From NCBI GenBank assembly GCA_947647115.1, contig CANSJB010000003.1, positions 1 through 38,180 of the forward strand: a stretch of 38,180 bases of DNA, read 5' to 3'. This document shows, piece by piece, positions 8,801-18,612 of the stretch; position 1 is the first letter of the stretch; the number at the start of each line of letters is the position of its first letter. This DNA comes from an uncultured Clostridium sp. (lineage in GTDB: Bacteria > Bacillota > Clostridia > TANB77 > CAG-508). The position numbers and the translations under genes were made by a program. Under the pieces are notes generated by a model that saw only the letters and a list, made by a program, of their open reading frames with translations, ran no database searches and had not been told where the DNA came from.

Positions 8801-11800
8801 CTTCTACAGAAGATAAATCAATGTCATTTTCTATGATAAAGGTTGCCCCTGGATGTGCTGTAATTTGTTCTACCAATTCTTGTGCATTAGTAATATGATA
8901 AATTTCTTCCATATTTACATAGTCATTTGGGTCTGCATTTTTTAATTTCGGTACTCCTTTATTTGCTAATCTGCTAAAGTCCCAAATACTATCTTTCCAG
9001 CCTAATACATTGGTATAGAAACTTTTACTTGCTACTTCTTCCCTTGTTGCTACTTCTATTTTTCCTGTAAAGTCAATTCCTGCTCTTGTTAAAGTAGATT
9101 GACCAATGTTTTCATAATTTTCGTAGTTATTAGCAAAGTTTGTAAATTTATTATTGGCTGTTCTACCATCAAATTTGTAACCACCTACTTGGTTTACTAA
9201 TGTGATATTGTTTTTAATATTAGAGTTATTAATCGTTTGACCTACAAAGCTTGCTACTCCTGCATTTCCTTTTGCCTTACACATACTAAAGCAATTGCTT
9301 ATCGTAGTGCTATTTACATATCCAATAAAGCCTCCAATATCTTGATTTCCTTGTACTTCTCCCATAGAATAGCAATTTTGAATTGTTGTTTTGTTAATTA
9401 CTTCTCCAATAAAGCCTCCACAAGCATTTCCTGTTGCTACTGCTTTTCCATTTGTTGTACTTTCTTCTATTTGGCTTTGCCCTACATAACCTGCAAGCAG
9501 ACCTACCCTTGTTGTACCAGATACGGTGCCCTCTATGATATGTGTATTTTTTACATAGCTACTAGCTAAGCTTCCTGCTAATCCACCAATTTGTTTATTG
9601 GTAGCTGTTACTTTAATATTTTTGCCCATTACATTTTCTATTTCACTATAGGAAATTGTTTTGGCCAGTGCTCCTGTATCTGCTAAACTACTTGTAATAT
9701 TAGCATTTTCTATGTTTAGGTTTGAAATATGAGCAAATTTGATATTAGCAAAAATTGGTCGGGTATTTCCTATTAATTTATGTCCTTTTCCATCTAGTTT
9801 TCCCATAAAGGTATTACTAATAATTGCATTTCCTTCTGTTATTTTACTTAAGTCAATGTCATTTTCTAAGGTGTAATAACCATAAGGATTTTTATTTATT
9901 TTTTCTTGTAGTTCTTCTGCTGTTGTAATTGGAATAATAGTAATATTTCCATTTAATACTTCTTGTCTAAAGTCATTTGTTACACGTTTTAAATAATGAT
10001 AATTTCTTCTTCTTACATTGGTGCTATTGGTTACACTTCTATCACTATTTGCCGCGTCTAACTTTAGGGATTCTACATACTTTTCTTCTAGGCTAGTAGA
10101 GTCAACATACGGAATTGTATTTAAACTATTTTCCATTAAGTCATAACGTCCTAGTTTGAATTTTTTCCAAGTCATGGTTGGATCTTTGGTTACTTTTTGA
10201 ATGGCATCTAAGTCAGTTCTACTTCTTCCACTAAAATAGGTAATATATCCTCCATCATATCCTCCAATTCCTAGCATTTGCCATGCAGTATAGGTAAAAC
10301 CATAAGTATGGGTTCTACCATTATCATTATGTGGTTGATACCAACGTCTAATATACATATTTTCATAACCATATTGCCCAATTGCAGTTTGGGTAGAAGT
10401 TCCTGTTACTCCTGGTCTAATGGTAATTTTGTTGTTGTAAATATCTTCAATAGTTTTTAAGTTCATTGCTTCAAAGTCTTCTTTGGTTAGTACTCTCCAA
10501 CCTGTTGTACCACTCTTGTCTGGATAAAAGACTTGTACTGCCACTTTTGATTGTTCTTCTGGTGTTAATTTTAGGAAAGCTTTTGCTTCTACATAGTCTA
10601 AATAGTCAATTGCTTCAAACATTCCTTTATAGTAACTTGCAATTTTTTCACTACTATTAATTCTTTCTGTCGTTAAGTTTGTAGTAACTAATTGTTCTGG
10701 TGAATAATTAAAACATAAATTGAAGTTAACGCCACCATCTCCTGTACCTTGCGAAGTATTTCCATCTGTATAGTCTTCTCCTCCTGATCCTCCTGTATTA
10801 TTCCCCCCTCCAATTGGTCTAAAACCACTATTTTTGAAAAATACACTGTTTACTTGGTTGTGTCCTGTCTCATGGGTCCAGCCACGCGTAAAGGTTGTTA
10901 AGGCATGATCTACTACCCAAAATACTCTGTTTGAACCAGCATATGCTGATACTGCTCCAATCATAGACCATTCATTTAGCATTTCATTTACTCCTTTATG
11001 GAAAGGGTCATTTGTTTTTCCATTAGATTGTTCTCCTAAGCCTGGTAAGAATCTTGTATCTATTTGTACATCGCAAACTCTATTCAAATAGCTACTATCA
11101 ATAAAGCCAAGTGCTGTTGCATAAAAGTTTGCCATATTATCTCCAAAATCTTGCATTTTTTTCAAGGTTGCTGCTTGTTGTGCCTCATTTTCTGGGTCTG
11201 ACATATACACTCTTACAGAACCAATGGCAAAAGTTGTTGGAGCAGACACGATATATCCTGCATTTTTTGGTAAGGTTAGCATTGGTAAAATAAAACTTGG
11301 TTGTTTTTTTAGTTGAGTCCATGCACGGTAATCTGCTGTATCTTCATAGCCTTTTGCAGGTGACTCTGTAATAAGCCCATTAAAGTTTTCAAAAAACCAA
11401 TCATTTGGGTCTTCATAATCTGTTAATATTTTAATATTTTGTTCAACAAATGCTCCTATATTTTCTATATTAACACGTGGACCTAAGTTATCTCTGTAAA
11501 ATTGATAACATACATGACTATTTTTCCACTTACTATTCCAAAATTCTGTTATAAAAGAATCTACGGTAGCATTTTTTCTAAATAAGTCACCTCTAAATAG
11601 CATTACATCACATACATTAGTTCCTTCCATTTCAATTCCATACATACGTCTATAATAGTTATAAGCAAATAGAAGTCTTTTCATCTGATTATTGTTTAGT
11701 TTATTTCTTGTAATCGTATTTAAAACTTCATTTTCTTGTGTAATACAATATCCTTTACTATTTGCTATGTAATTTATTATAAATTCTGTTGCCATTTCTT

Positions 11801-14800
11801 TGGTTCTTAGTTTTTCATTAAAGTGTTCTTGGTAGGCAGGGTGACCTCTATCTAAAGTTACCATTCCTTTTAAGTCTTTTCCATACTCTAAGCTTTGAAT
11901 ATATTCTACTAGCTCTTTAATTACAGTAGCATCTTGTTTGATAACATATCCATCAAAAGTATATTCTGTTCTTAGTTCATCAATTTTATAGGATGCTACA
12001 TGACCATACATTGCTTTATATGTTACCGTATAGTCTTTTTTGTCATTATCTTCAAATACAACTCTAATTTTTTGGATGGTTTTGTAATTTTCTTCTGTAA
12101 GGGTAAATAGTAATTTCCCTTGTGCATTATAAGGTAAAACAACTTTAATTGCTTTTTGATTTAAAATGTCATCTTCCTTAATTTTTTCACCATCAATGAT
12201 TAAGTATTTACTATCAAAGAATGGCATTAATTTATAAAGGTTGCTATAAGCCATGGTTTTATTTGAATTATAGTCTGCCATTTGTTTTAACATTTCATGG
12301 TTTGGAATATAAACATTTTCCGTTTTTGTTTCTTCTTGTGTATTGTTATTTGGGTCTAAGTTTTTAAGTGTTGGTAACTTATCATAACTACAGTTTTCTA
12401 AATTCCAAATTTCTTCATTAAAGCCTGCTTCTTTACAAATATCTGCATGAAATTGGTCTTTTGATATTGTTTTAATATGATTGCCTGTATTGGCTGTTAA
12501 GGTGGTCTCCTCTATGGTGTAGTTGTCAGTTGTAGTATCTAAGGTAGCTGTTCCACCATGTATTCTATAAGCTCTTGTTCCACTACCTAGGCTGATATTT
12601 TGTGTTAATTTAACTTGCCCTGCGTTTCTTGCATATCCTACAATTCCTCCAGATTGGCTTGGTCCTTGACTGCTAGTCAAGTTTACTTTTGCAATACAAT
12701 GCTTAATTTGGCTAGTTGTATTTACATAAGGCTCTAAGCTTCCTACAATTCCTCCAATTTTTGCTTTTCCGTCAATTGTACCTTCCGCATAACAGTTTTC
12801 AATGGTAGTAGATACAATAAATCCTGCTATTCCTCCGATTTGCTCACTTCTATCTTGTATAACACCATCTTGAATTGGTCCTGTTATATTAATATTGGTT
12901 GCACTACAATTTTCAATTTTACCAACTCTAAATTTACCTACAATTCCTCCATAACCAGCATTCATATAAGAAGTTACAATGGTAATATTTTTGGTATGGA
13001 CATTGCTAATGGTACATCCTCTTGTTGCATCATTTACAAGTGGTGCCATTCCTGCTATGCTAGTTGAGTTTGTAATATAAGCATCTTGTAGGATTAAGTT
13101 TTTAACGGTTGCTTCTCTCATTAAGTCAAAAATTGGTCTTGATAAATTATAAATGGTATGACCATTTCCGTCTAATGTTCCACTAAAAGTTACATTTGCT
13201 CCTACCAATGACCTAGTGTCTCCATTAAAGCCTGATGCATCATAATCTCTAGTTAATACATAAGTTCCTCCTGGATTTTTTCTCATTTGCATAATTAAGC
13301 TTGCAAAGGAATTATTGGTTGCTGTAGTTCCTTTTACAGTTCCATAAGTAACTTCTAATTTTTCTTGTTTGATACTGTCTTTGTATTGAATAATGTTTTC
13401 ATATTCTAGTTCAAATTTAAGTTCCCCATCTTCTATATAGTGTCTTTTAATTGGTGCATAAAAGCTTGGCATATCTTTCATTTGAACATTTACTATAAAT
13501 TGTTCTTTATTTTCTAACTCTGTAATATTTACTGTTGAAAGTTCTGTTACAGTTTCTCCATCTTTTTTATATAAAGCAATGTCTAAGATGTCTTTCATTT
13601 CTACTTTACGGAAAACAAAGTTAATTTCTTCATTTAGTAATTCTTGGTTTTGGTATTTGTTTTGGCTTTCTCCTTCTTTGTTACTATCTAAGCAGTAGTC
13701 TGCTACCACTTTTATGGTATAGTATTCACTAACTGTCTTATCAAAAATTATTTCATTACGGTTTGCTACTAATTGTTGTGTTTTTAACACTCTTTTGTGG
13801 TCGTCTGCAATGGTTATAGTTCCTTGTATTAGTGTTTCTTCTGTATCTTTTAAATCAAAACTTGCAATTACTTTATTTTCGTTTTCTGCATCTTCTTTAT
13901 AGCCAAAGTCTTCTGCTGTTGGTTTGTCTTTGATTACTTCTATTTCTTTTGCAGCATTCGTAACATCTAAAAATCTTTTGTTATTTAGGATAATAGTTTG
14001 TATCCTAATTTCTTTTTTGCCATAAGTATCATAGCCTGGTAATTTTGCAATATAAGTATTGGTGCTTCCTTCTTTTTTAGTAAGTTCATATTCTGTTTCA
14101 TTGATGATTGCTTTTTCTGGTACAAATTTAGTCTGATTGGTAGCAGTAAAGCTTAAAATAATTTCTTCTTCTTTTTTAAAGTAATTACTTTCTTGTTTGC
14201 TATTGGCTGTTTTGATATCACTTACTTGTAAATTATAATTTCGTATTAGCATAATAGGAGCCTCTGCCACCATTTTAGTTTCTTCTTCTCCTTGCCCCTC
14301 TTGTGGATGTCTATTATAAGTAATTGTAAATTTTGCTAGATATTCTACATTTTCTTCTACATTTTCAAAGATAACTCTTCCATGTCCTGTTTCATCTACG
14401 GTTAATTCTTGGTCTTCTGGTTGACCTTCTTTTGCATCTGCTCTTACTAGTTGTACTTTTCCACTGATATAATTGTTATCTGTATTGACTAAACGATAGG
14501 TAACTGTTACTTGGTTATCTACAATGTTATCTTCTTGTTTAATTTCTAGAACTTGTGGGATATCTTTTAAAACAGTAACTTCTAAATGATTTTGTACTTG
14601 TATCTCTGTTTCATCTTCAAATATAATTGCGGTTGTTTCAAGTGGTAAAACTTGTGCAATATTACTTGTATTTACTGTTATTTCATATTTTCCTTCTTCT
14701 ATTTTATTTACTTCATAATTTACACTATTAACACGAATTTTTGCAATTTCTGAGTTACTATTTGTTTCTATTTCATAAGTTATTTTTACAGTATCATCTT

Positions 14801-17108
14801 TTTCTATTTGTGTTTTATTTACTGAAGCACTCTTCACATTTACCATTATAATTGCTGGAATTTCTTTTCTAAATAAAACACTTTCTTCTTCTGTTGTCCC
14901 TTCATAGCTTACTATTACTTTTACTATATATTTATTTGTTTTACTAGTTTTTAAAGTTTTTTCTATACTTCCATTTTCAATTTCTTCTAAAGTAATTTCT
15001 TTACTTTCGATAATATTTTCGCCACTATCATAAAGTTCTATCTTAGCATTTTTAATCATTTTTTCTACATCTGAAATGTTAAATGTAAATTTGATATTGT
15101 TATTTTCTATGTTTTCTTGTGCTATAAAGTCTGTAATAACTGGCTTTGTTTCATCTATTGTAATTTTTATGTTATTATCTTTTTGTAATATAAATTCTTT
15201 ACCATTACCAAGCTTTACTTTTTCAATCGTAATTGTTTTTTCACCTATATCTTCTATTCCATCTATGGTTGCTAGGTAAGTATCTTCTTGTTTTATTACT
15301 TCATATTCTTTTGCATTAATTGTTACTTTACTTGGTTCAAAATTACCTCCTTGTGTAGTTTCATAAGCTTCATTTGTACTTTTAAATGAAATTTGTATTT
15401 GTTCTTTTCTTGCAAAAGTATTACTTTCTTCTCCATCTTTTAATGCTTTGATATTTGATATTTGGAATTTGTAGTCTAAGCCACTTTTAAAATTTTCTCT
15501 ATATATTAATGGTGAATCTGTATGTTTTTCATTTTCTAATTGATCTGGTGCTGTAGTATACTCTATCGTAATTTCTACTAAGTAGTCTTTTCCATCTTCT
15601 ACTACTATTTCATGTTGATTATTTCCAATTGAAATATATTTAGCATATATTTCTTTTTCTGACTCATAAACTGTAATTTTTGCATTTTCTACACTATCTT
15701 CTTCATCTAATAAATCAAAACGAATTGTTGCTTTTCCTTCAAATTCTTCATTCAAATTATAATTTTTAATTTCTGGACGTTCTTTTAATACAACTACTGC
15801 AAAGTTATAATCAATTTTTACTTCTGTTCCAGTATTTAGTATTATTTTTGTGAATTTATATTCTTGTATTCCTGAATTTTCTCCTGAATTTAGTTTTACT
15901 GCAAATGTGTTTCTTGTGTCATTTGGTGCTTCAATGCTATATTCTTTGCCATTAATTACAATACTTTGAGCTGTTACATCTTTATAATTAATGTCTAATA
16001 AAAATTCTATTGCAATTTCTTCATTTTTATTTATGTAATAATTAGCTGTGTGAATTCCATCTAGCTCTATTTGGTAATTTCTTTTTTCCTCTACTTTTGT
16101 AAGTAAAAGTGACAAGTCTGTTATCGTAATTTTAGAGTCATTATTCATATCTGCATTCCATATTCTTTCTTCTGGTAAGTACTCTAAACTAACTAAATGT
16201 CTTTCTAATAAGTCTACATCATTCATATCAACAATTCCGTCACCATCTAATTCCCCTTTTAGTTTATCTAAGGCTGCATAAGTAGTTCCTATGAATTGTG
16301 CTGATATAAATACTGTGCAAATAATAGCCATTATCATCATTGTTCTTTTATTGATTTGTTTTTTTACCTTTTTATATTTTGTAAATGAAGTAATGGCAAT
16401 TATAATTTGTATCAAAATTAATAAATATAACCATGTATATTCTTCTAATCCTGTTGCTGGCAACTTACCAGGTGCTTGATTAGAGTCTCCTGGTTTATTT
16501 GGCTTTCCTGGTTTTTCTGAGTCTGGTTTTTCTGGTCCTGGCTCTTCTGGATCCGGTTTTTCTGGACCTGGTTCTTCTGGTCCTGGTTCTTCTGGTCCTG
16601 GTTCTTCTGGTCCTGGCTTTTCTGTTTGCTCTTCTATAATTTCTATTTGTTTACTTAACGTTTTTACCTCTATATCATCTCTGCCTTCAGAACAAACAAA
16701 TTGTGTCAAATTAACCTGTGTCTTACCTGGAGCTACATCTTGTTTTACTTTTAATGTAATTTGTACAATATCTTGTTCCTGTGTTACTCTAACTCTATTA
16801 ATCGCTACAAATTCTTTTGTTTCAGAATTATATTGTAGTTTTTCCCATCCATTTAGGTTTTTAAAGTCATTTTGAGTAACCTCTTCAAAAATACTTTGAT
16901 CATATACAAGAGTTGTTTTATACGCATTTATTCCTTTATTTGCTTGCTCAAAATTACTAAGTTTTACTGTAAATACAATGGTATCTCCTGCATATAATTC
17001 TTCAGACTTACTATGTAAAGTAGCCTGTATGCTTGTGCTTGCATATGAAATTGTGCTTGACAAAGCTAAAATAATAATTATCATTACGATTCCAACTAAT
17101 TTTTTCAT
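5844..17108 (-). CDS. Giant M26-type (ZmpB/IgA1-protease-like) surface metalloprotease with cohesin, LPATG, dockerin and GLUG modules
   Basis: 3754 residues. Order: signal peptide 1-24; cohesin-like domain about 25-160 (GDTIVFTVKL, TLVYDQSIFEEV); Pro-Glu-Gly repeats; LPATG at 216-220; membrane segment, cationic loop, second membrane segment (about 225-276); dockerin-like pair of calcium loops (LDGDGIVDMNDVD and DMNNDSKITITDL); Ig-like beta repeats to about 1230; an M26_N-like module (GTLDGNGHTIYNLSRPIFD); the zinc protease with HETGH at 2079-2083 and a candidate third ligand Glu 2111; then four GLUG-rich modules of about 340 residues to the end. Streptococcal M26 proteases also carry LPXTG plus membrane segments near the N-terminus, so this placement is a family trait. 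Protein target unknown. GAGGAGAG precedes the ATG. The gene sits between ftsL and the PBP, behind a GH3 gene. Confidence 0.85.
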   Translation of the reverse strand: MKKLVGIVMIIIILALSSTISYASTSIQATLHSKSEELYAGDTIVFTVKLSNFEQANKGINAYKTTLVYDQSIFEEVTQNDFKNLNGWEKLQYNSETKEFVAINRVRVTQEQDIVQITLKVKQDVAPGKTQVNLTQFVCSEGRDDIEVKTLSKQIEIIEEQTEKPGPEEPGPEEPGPEEPGPEKPDPEEPGPEKPDSEKPGKPNKPGDSNQAPGKLPATGLEEYTWLYLLILIQIIIAITSFTKYKKVKKQINKRTMMIMAIICTVFISAQFIGTTYAALDKLKGELDGDGIVDMNDVDLLERHLVSLEYLPEERIWNADMNNDSKITITDLSLLLTKVEEKRNYQIELDGIHTANYYINKNEEIAIEFLLDINYKDVTAQSIVINGKEYSIEAPNDTRNTFAVKLNSGENSGIQEYKFTKIILNTGTEVKIDYNFAVVVLKERPEIKNYNLNEEFEGKATIRFDLLDEEDSVENAKITVYESEKEIYAKYISIGNNQHEIVVEDGKDYLVEITIEYTTAPDQLENEKHTDSPLIYRENFKSGLDYKFQISNIKALKDGEESNTFARKEQIQISFKSTNEAYETTQGGNFEPSKVTINAKEYEVIKQEDTYLATIDGIEDIGEKTITIEKVKLGNGKEFILQKDNNIKITIDETKPVITDFIAQENIENNNIKFTFNISDVEKMIKNAKIELYDSGENIIESKEITLEEIENGSIEKTLKTSKTNKYIVKVIVSYEGTTEEESVLFRKEIPAIIMVNVKSASVNKTQIEKDDTVKITYEIETNSNSEIAKIRVNSVNYEVNKIEEGKYEITVNTSNIAQVLPLETTAIIFEDETEIQVQNHLEVTVLKDIPQVLEIKQEDNIVDNQVTVTYRLVNTDNNYISGKVQLVRADAKEGQPEDQELTVDETGHGRVIFENVEENVEYLAKFTITYNRHPQEGQGEEETKMVAEAPIMLIRNYNLQVSDIKTANSKQESNYFKKEEEIILSFTATNQTKFVPEKAIINETEYELTKKEGSTNTYIAKLPGYDTYGKKEIRIQTIILNNKRFLDVTNAAKEIEVIKDKPTAEDFGYKEDAENENKVIASFDLKDTEETLIQGTITIADDHKRVLKTQQLVANRNEIIFDKTVSEYYTIKVVADYCLDSNKEGESQNKYQNQELLNEEINFVFRKVEMKDILDIALYKKDGETVTELSTVNITELENKEQFIVNVQMKDMPSFYAPIKRHYIEDGELKFELEYENIIQYKDSIKQEKLEVTYGTVKGTTATNNSFASLIMQMRKNPGGTYVLTRDYDASGFNGDTRSLVGANVTFSGTLDGNGHTIYNLSRPIFDLMREATVKNLILQDAYITNSTSIAGMAPLVNDATRGCTISNVHTKNITIVTSYMNAGYGGIVGKFRVGKIENCSATNINITGPIQDGVIQDRSEQIGGIAGFIVSTTIENCYAEGTIDGKAKIGGIVGSLEPYVNTTSQIKHCIAKVNLTSSQGPSQSGGIVGYARNAGQVKLTQNISLGSGTRAYRIHGGTATLDTTTDNYTIEETTLTANTGNHIKTISKDQFHADICKEAGFNEEIWNLENCSYDKLPTLKNLDPNNNTQEETKTENVYIPNHEMLKQMADYNSNKTMAYSNLYKLMPFFDSKYLIIDGEKIKEDDILNQKAIKVVLPYNAQGKLLFTLTEENYKTIQKIRVVFEDNDKKDYTVTYKAMYGHVASYKIDELRTEYTFDGYVIKQDATVIKELVEYIQSLEYGKDLKGMVTLDRGHPAYQEHFNEKLRTKEMATEFIINYIANSKGYCITQENEVLNTITRNKLNNNQMKRLLFAYNYYRRMYGIEMEGTNVCDVMLFRGDLFRKNATVDSFITEFWNSKWKNSHVCYQFYRDNLGPRVNIENIGAFVEQNIKILTDYEDPNDWFFENFNGLITESPAKGYEDTADYRAWTQLKKQPSFILPMLTLPKNAGYIVSAPTTFAIGSVRVYMSDPENEAQQAATLKKMQDFGDNMANFYATALGFIDSSYLNRVCDVQIDTRFLPGLGEQSNGKTNDPFHKGVNEMLNEWSMIGAVSAYAGSNRVFWVVDHALTTFTRGWTHETGHNQVNSVFFKNSGFRPIGGGNNTGGSGGEDYTDGNTSQGTGDGGVNFNLCFNYSPEQLVTTNLTTERINSSEKIASYYKGMFEAIDYLDYVEAKAFLKLTPEEQSKVAVQVFYPDKSGTTGWRVLTKEDFEAMNLKTIEDIYNNKITIRPGVTGTSTQTAIGQYGYENMYIRRWYQPHNDNGRTHTYGFTYTAWQMLGIGGYDGGYITYFSGRSRTDLDAIQKVTKDPTMTWKKFKLGRYDLMENSLNTIPYVDSTSLEEKYVESLKLDAANSDRSVTNSTNVRRRNYHYLKRVTNDFRQEVLNGNITIIPITTAEELQEKINKNPYGYYTLENDIDLSKITEGNAIISNTFMGKLDGKGHKLIGNTRPIFANIKFAHISNLNIENANITSSLADTGALAKTISYSEIENVMGKNIKVTATNKQIGGLAGSLASSYVKNTHIIEGTVSGTTRVGLLAGYVGQSQIEESTTNGKAVATGNACGGFIGEVINKTTIQNCYSMGEVQGNQDIGGFIGYVNSTTISNCFSMCKAKGNAGVASFVGQTINNSNIKNNITLVNQVGGYKFDGRTANNKFTNFANNYENYENIGQSTLTRAGIDFTGKIEVATREEVASKSFYTNVLGWKDSIWDFSRLANKGVPKLKNADPNDYVNMEEIYHITNAQELVEQITAHPGATFIIENDIDLSSVEGTNAIIEVEFIGKIKGNNHTLRGNKLPIFQRLNSSQIFDLILEGTSIQTSEKVIGALSKAAQYAKLENIIAKDISIVTTNEQIGGLIGSMAYTSMKNVHVIEANISGTKRVGTLAGYAGACNIMQCSTNGTVTGTGNACGGFIGEIYSNTIIQDCYAIGTVQGNQDIGGFVGYVNNASIKNCFSNCKAKGNTGISSFVGQTANNATIQNNITFANQAVGYKFDGRTASNRFANFANNYEAEASAGKSTLTRTDVDFTEKIKIATKEEVRNKNFYTQTLGWEDTIWNLEDLANEKLPKLRNLDPNSEMALEEKYHVTTQEEFQTQIKEHPDAIIVLENDLDLSTVSTKAVIEVEFAGKLEGNHHTLTGNKVPIFTKLNGAKITNLNLENSEITANQVNSGAFANQAQYVDIENVIAKNSKVVSTNENVGGLFGIVTYANMKNVHLLGGEISGTNRVGGIAGYVGFSSLEECSSNITTMATGTACGGIAGSLINQSTIQNCYSAGSSIGNVDVGGLVGNVGDSTIANCFSIATVNAKRGGASLIGVSQGSNIKNNITFADQYNQYKFDGRTVAEQFENYEGNYEYENNTGISTLTREGIDFEGKIKVATQQEIASVDFYSNTLGWDLNIWDFTGVILGATPKLKNADPNEAIKIGEIKNYEIHTVDEFISLLKAHPEATFSIQEDLDFSSKKYNVLDNVIVIPGTFYGEIQGNNHKISNLKDAILFEQFEGKVDGLNIEKYSLGETNKFRTQKAIFARKAVGATFSNMKFNDIVMYGNSAIAVVAVEDENSTYENISVTNAYLEGMYYSEAMALGNNMTAFITNKTGGSIKNCYVQGEIKAAGRKNAGIIAKVAGDVTIEKVIANVKVTCNDATSLKEQKAITNSGFIAEIEGNLSVVDSASIANQEALTSKFIPADQDIISTLFQNCYENAEAAGKSNSNGIHIKEATKAELLTKQFYTNILHLNEAIWDLDNIQEISQIIHLGLK

Positions 17109-17147
17109 GTTTTCTCTCTCCTCATATGTATTGATGATATATCTTTT

Positions 17148-17175
17148 ATTATAACATCTCCCTTATTTTTTTCAA
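17148..17175 (-). promoter_or_regulatory. Sigma-A-type promoter of the giant protease gene
   Basis: TTGAAA (17170-17175), a 16-base spacer and TATAAT (17148-17153) lie about 40 bases upstream of the ATG at 17108. The remaining sequence up to the GH3 gene (to 17321) shows only a small CTTAC/GTAAG hairpin near 17305 and no clear terminator. Confidence 0.7.
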
Positions 17176-17321
17176 CATATCAGGTAGCTGCTTAAACTCT
17201 TAGAAGTCTGATAAATTCACATTTAGCTCTTTTTCTTTACATTTATATAACAATTTTGTCAAAATTTGTAATATTAGCAATCAAAATCCAACTCTATAAC
17301 TTACTTCCGTAAGCATTTTTG

Positions 17322-18524
17322 TTAAAACATATTCTTAAAATATTTCCATACTAAAATTCTTGCTACTGCCTCATTAATAGTTTCTTCTGAAATCTGTTTA
17401 TTTTCTACAGCTGTTTTTATATCATTTAAAGCAACATCTCCCTCTGTTACAATTAACATATCATTTCCAGCAAGCACTGCTTTTACATATTTACTCTGCT
17501 TTATATCATCTAATGCCTTCATATTTAAAGCATCTGTCATAATAATTCCTGTAAAATGTAAATCATCTCTTAATAAGCTATTTATTTTAGGAGATAAAGA
17601 TGCTGGCGTATCATCTGTTTCTATGCTACTTACAATATTATGGCTAATCATAACTGCTTCTGCCCCACATTTTATACCAGCTTCAAAGGATGCCATATCC
17701 TGCCTAACTTTCTCTAAATTTCTAGTATCTACACTAAACCCAATATGTGTATCTGAATTACTGCCATAACCAGGAAAGTGTTTTAAACAGTAAGAGACCT
17801 CATAACCTTGTTTTTTTGCATCTAAACTGGCTTTTATAACGGTTTGTATATAATTTGATGTCTGGGCAGTATTTAAACCTACTGACCTATCATACATATA
17901 ATCTGCTTCTTTACAAATATCTGCTACAGGTGCTAAGTTAAGGTTTAAACCAAGGTTGTATAAGAATTTACTTTTTTCTATGGTGTCTGTATTTACTAAG
18001 GCAAAACCTCCCTTTTGATATAAAGTTTGTGCATTTTGAAATTGTTTTGCTTTTAAATAACTATTTGAATAAGTTAAATTCTTGTTAGAGCTTACCCTAA
18101 TTACACCTTTGTCACCTGTTTTTCCTTCTTCATCTACCGCAGTTAATAGAGGAATGTTAGAACTACTTTTTAAGTTAGAAATCATAGTTTTAACTTGTGC
18201 CTCTGTTTTTCCTGTAAAGTCTTTTTCAAAAAATAAAATACCACCATAATTACTAGTCACATTATTTTTATCATATGATACTAGCAGCATTTGTCCTATT
18301 TTTTGTTCTAATGTTAATGTTTGTAATTTGCTAACTGCTAATTTGTATTGTTTATAAAAAGCTTTTGTATTATCTTCTTGTTGATAACTTTCCTCATAAT
18401 ATTGGTGATTTCCTTTTTCTAGCATATTTTGCTTTTTTACATATAAAATACTACCAATTGCAATAATAGCAATAGCAGTAATTGCTGCTATATATTTTCT
18501 TTTTTTGTTTTGCTTTGTAATCAC
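17322..18524 (-). CDS. nagZ: NagZ-like beta-N-acetylhexosaminidase (glycoside hydrolase family 3)
   Basis: 400 residues. GH3 NagZ enzymes remove N-acetylglucosamine from peptidoglycan or muropeptides. A membrane anchor at about 10-28 (YIAAITAIAIIAIGSILYV) suggests it acts outside the membrane, tethered or secreted. The barrel carries EQKIGQMLLV, the catalytic loop KHFPGYGSNSDTH at about 246-258, where the Asp-His pair supplies the acid/base, and the nucleophile Asp in IIMTDALNMKAL near 333. KHFPGY replaces the usual KHFPGH, but the DTH dyad is kept. Start is GTG at 18524, supported by GAGG close upstream; a better-looking GGAG is further away. It lies between ftsL and the giant protease, fitting a wall-remodelling role. 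Confidence 0.85.
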   Translation of the reverse strand: MITKQNKKRKYIAAITAIAIIAIGSILYVKKQNMLEKGNHQYYEESYQQEDNTKAFYKQYKLAVSKLQTLTLEQKIGQMLLVSYDKNNVTSNYGGILFFEKDFTGKTEAQVKTMISNLKSSSNIPLLTAVDEEGKTGDKGVIRVSSNKNLTYSNSYLKAKQFQNAQTLYQKGGFALVNTDTIEKSKFLYNLGLNLNLAPVADICKEADYMYDRSVGLNTAQTSNYIQTVIKASLDAKKQGYEVSYCLKHFPGYGSNSDTHIGFSVDTRNLEKVRQDMASFEAGIKCGAEAVMISHNIVSSIETDDTPASLSPKINSLLRDDLHFTGIIMTDALNMKALDDIKQSKYVKAVLAGNDMLIVTEGDVALNDIKTAVENKQISEETINEAVARILVWKYFKNMF

Positions 18525-18566
18525 TTTGCCTCATTCTCCTTTTTTATTTAAGTTTCTATTTCAGAT

Positions 18567-18612
18567 AAAAAACTACCAGTCACTAAATTTTTATTTAATA
18601 ACTGGTAGTTTT
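18567..18612 (-). terminator. Terminator after ftsL
   Basis: A 12-bp stem (AAAACTACCAGT / ACTGGTAGTTTT) with a 20-base loop, followed on the minus strand by TTATC. It touches the ftsL stop codon and separates mraZ-rsmH-ftsL from the GH3 gene. Confidence 0.7.

Noticed and set aside
10850..11000. Assigning the giant protease to the M60/enhancin family from HETGH
   Set aside because: The surrounding sequence (GTLDGNGHTIYNL module, LDYVEAKAFL, WQMLGIGGYDGGYITYFS) fits the M26 family better; M60 proteins lack these.
16300..16500. Two separate genes wrongly fused at the second signal-like segment of the giant protein
   Set aside because: No ribosome binding site precedes the internal Met codons, the frame is continuous, and M26 proteases are known to carry LPXTG plus membrane segments near the N-terminus.
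6000..16500. Plus-strand ORFs of 60-111 codons opposite the giant gene
   Set aside because: They lack ribosome binding sites and family features and mirror the repeat structure of the opposite strand.
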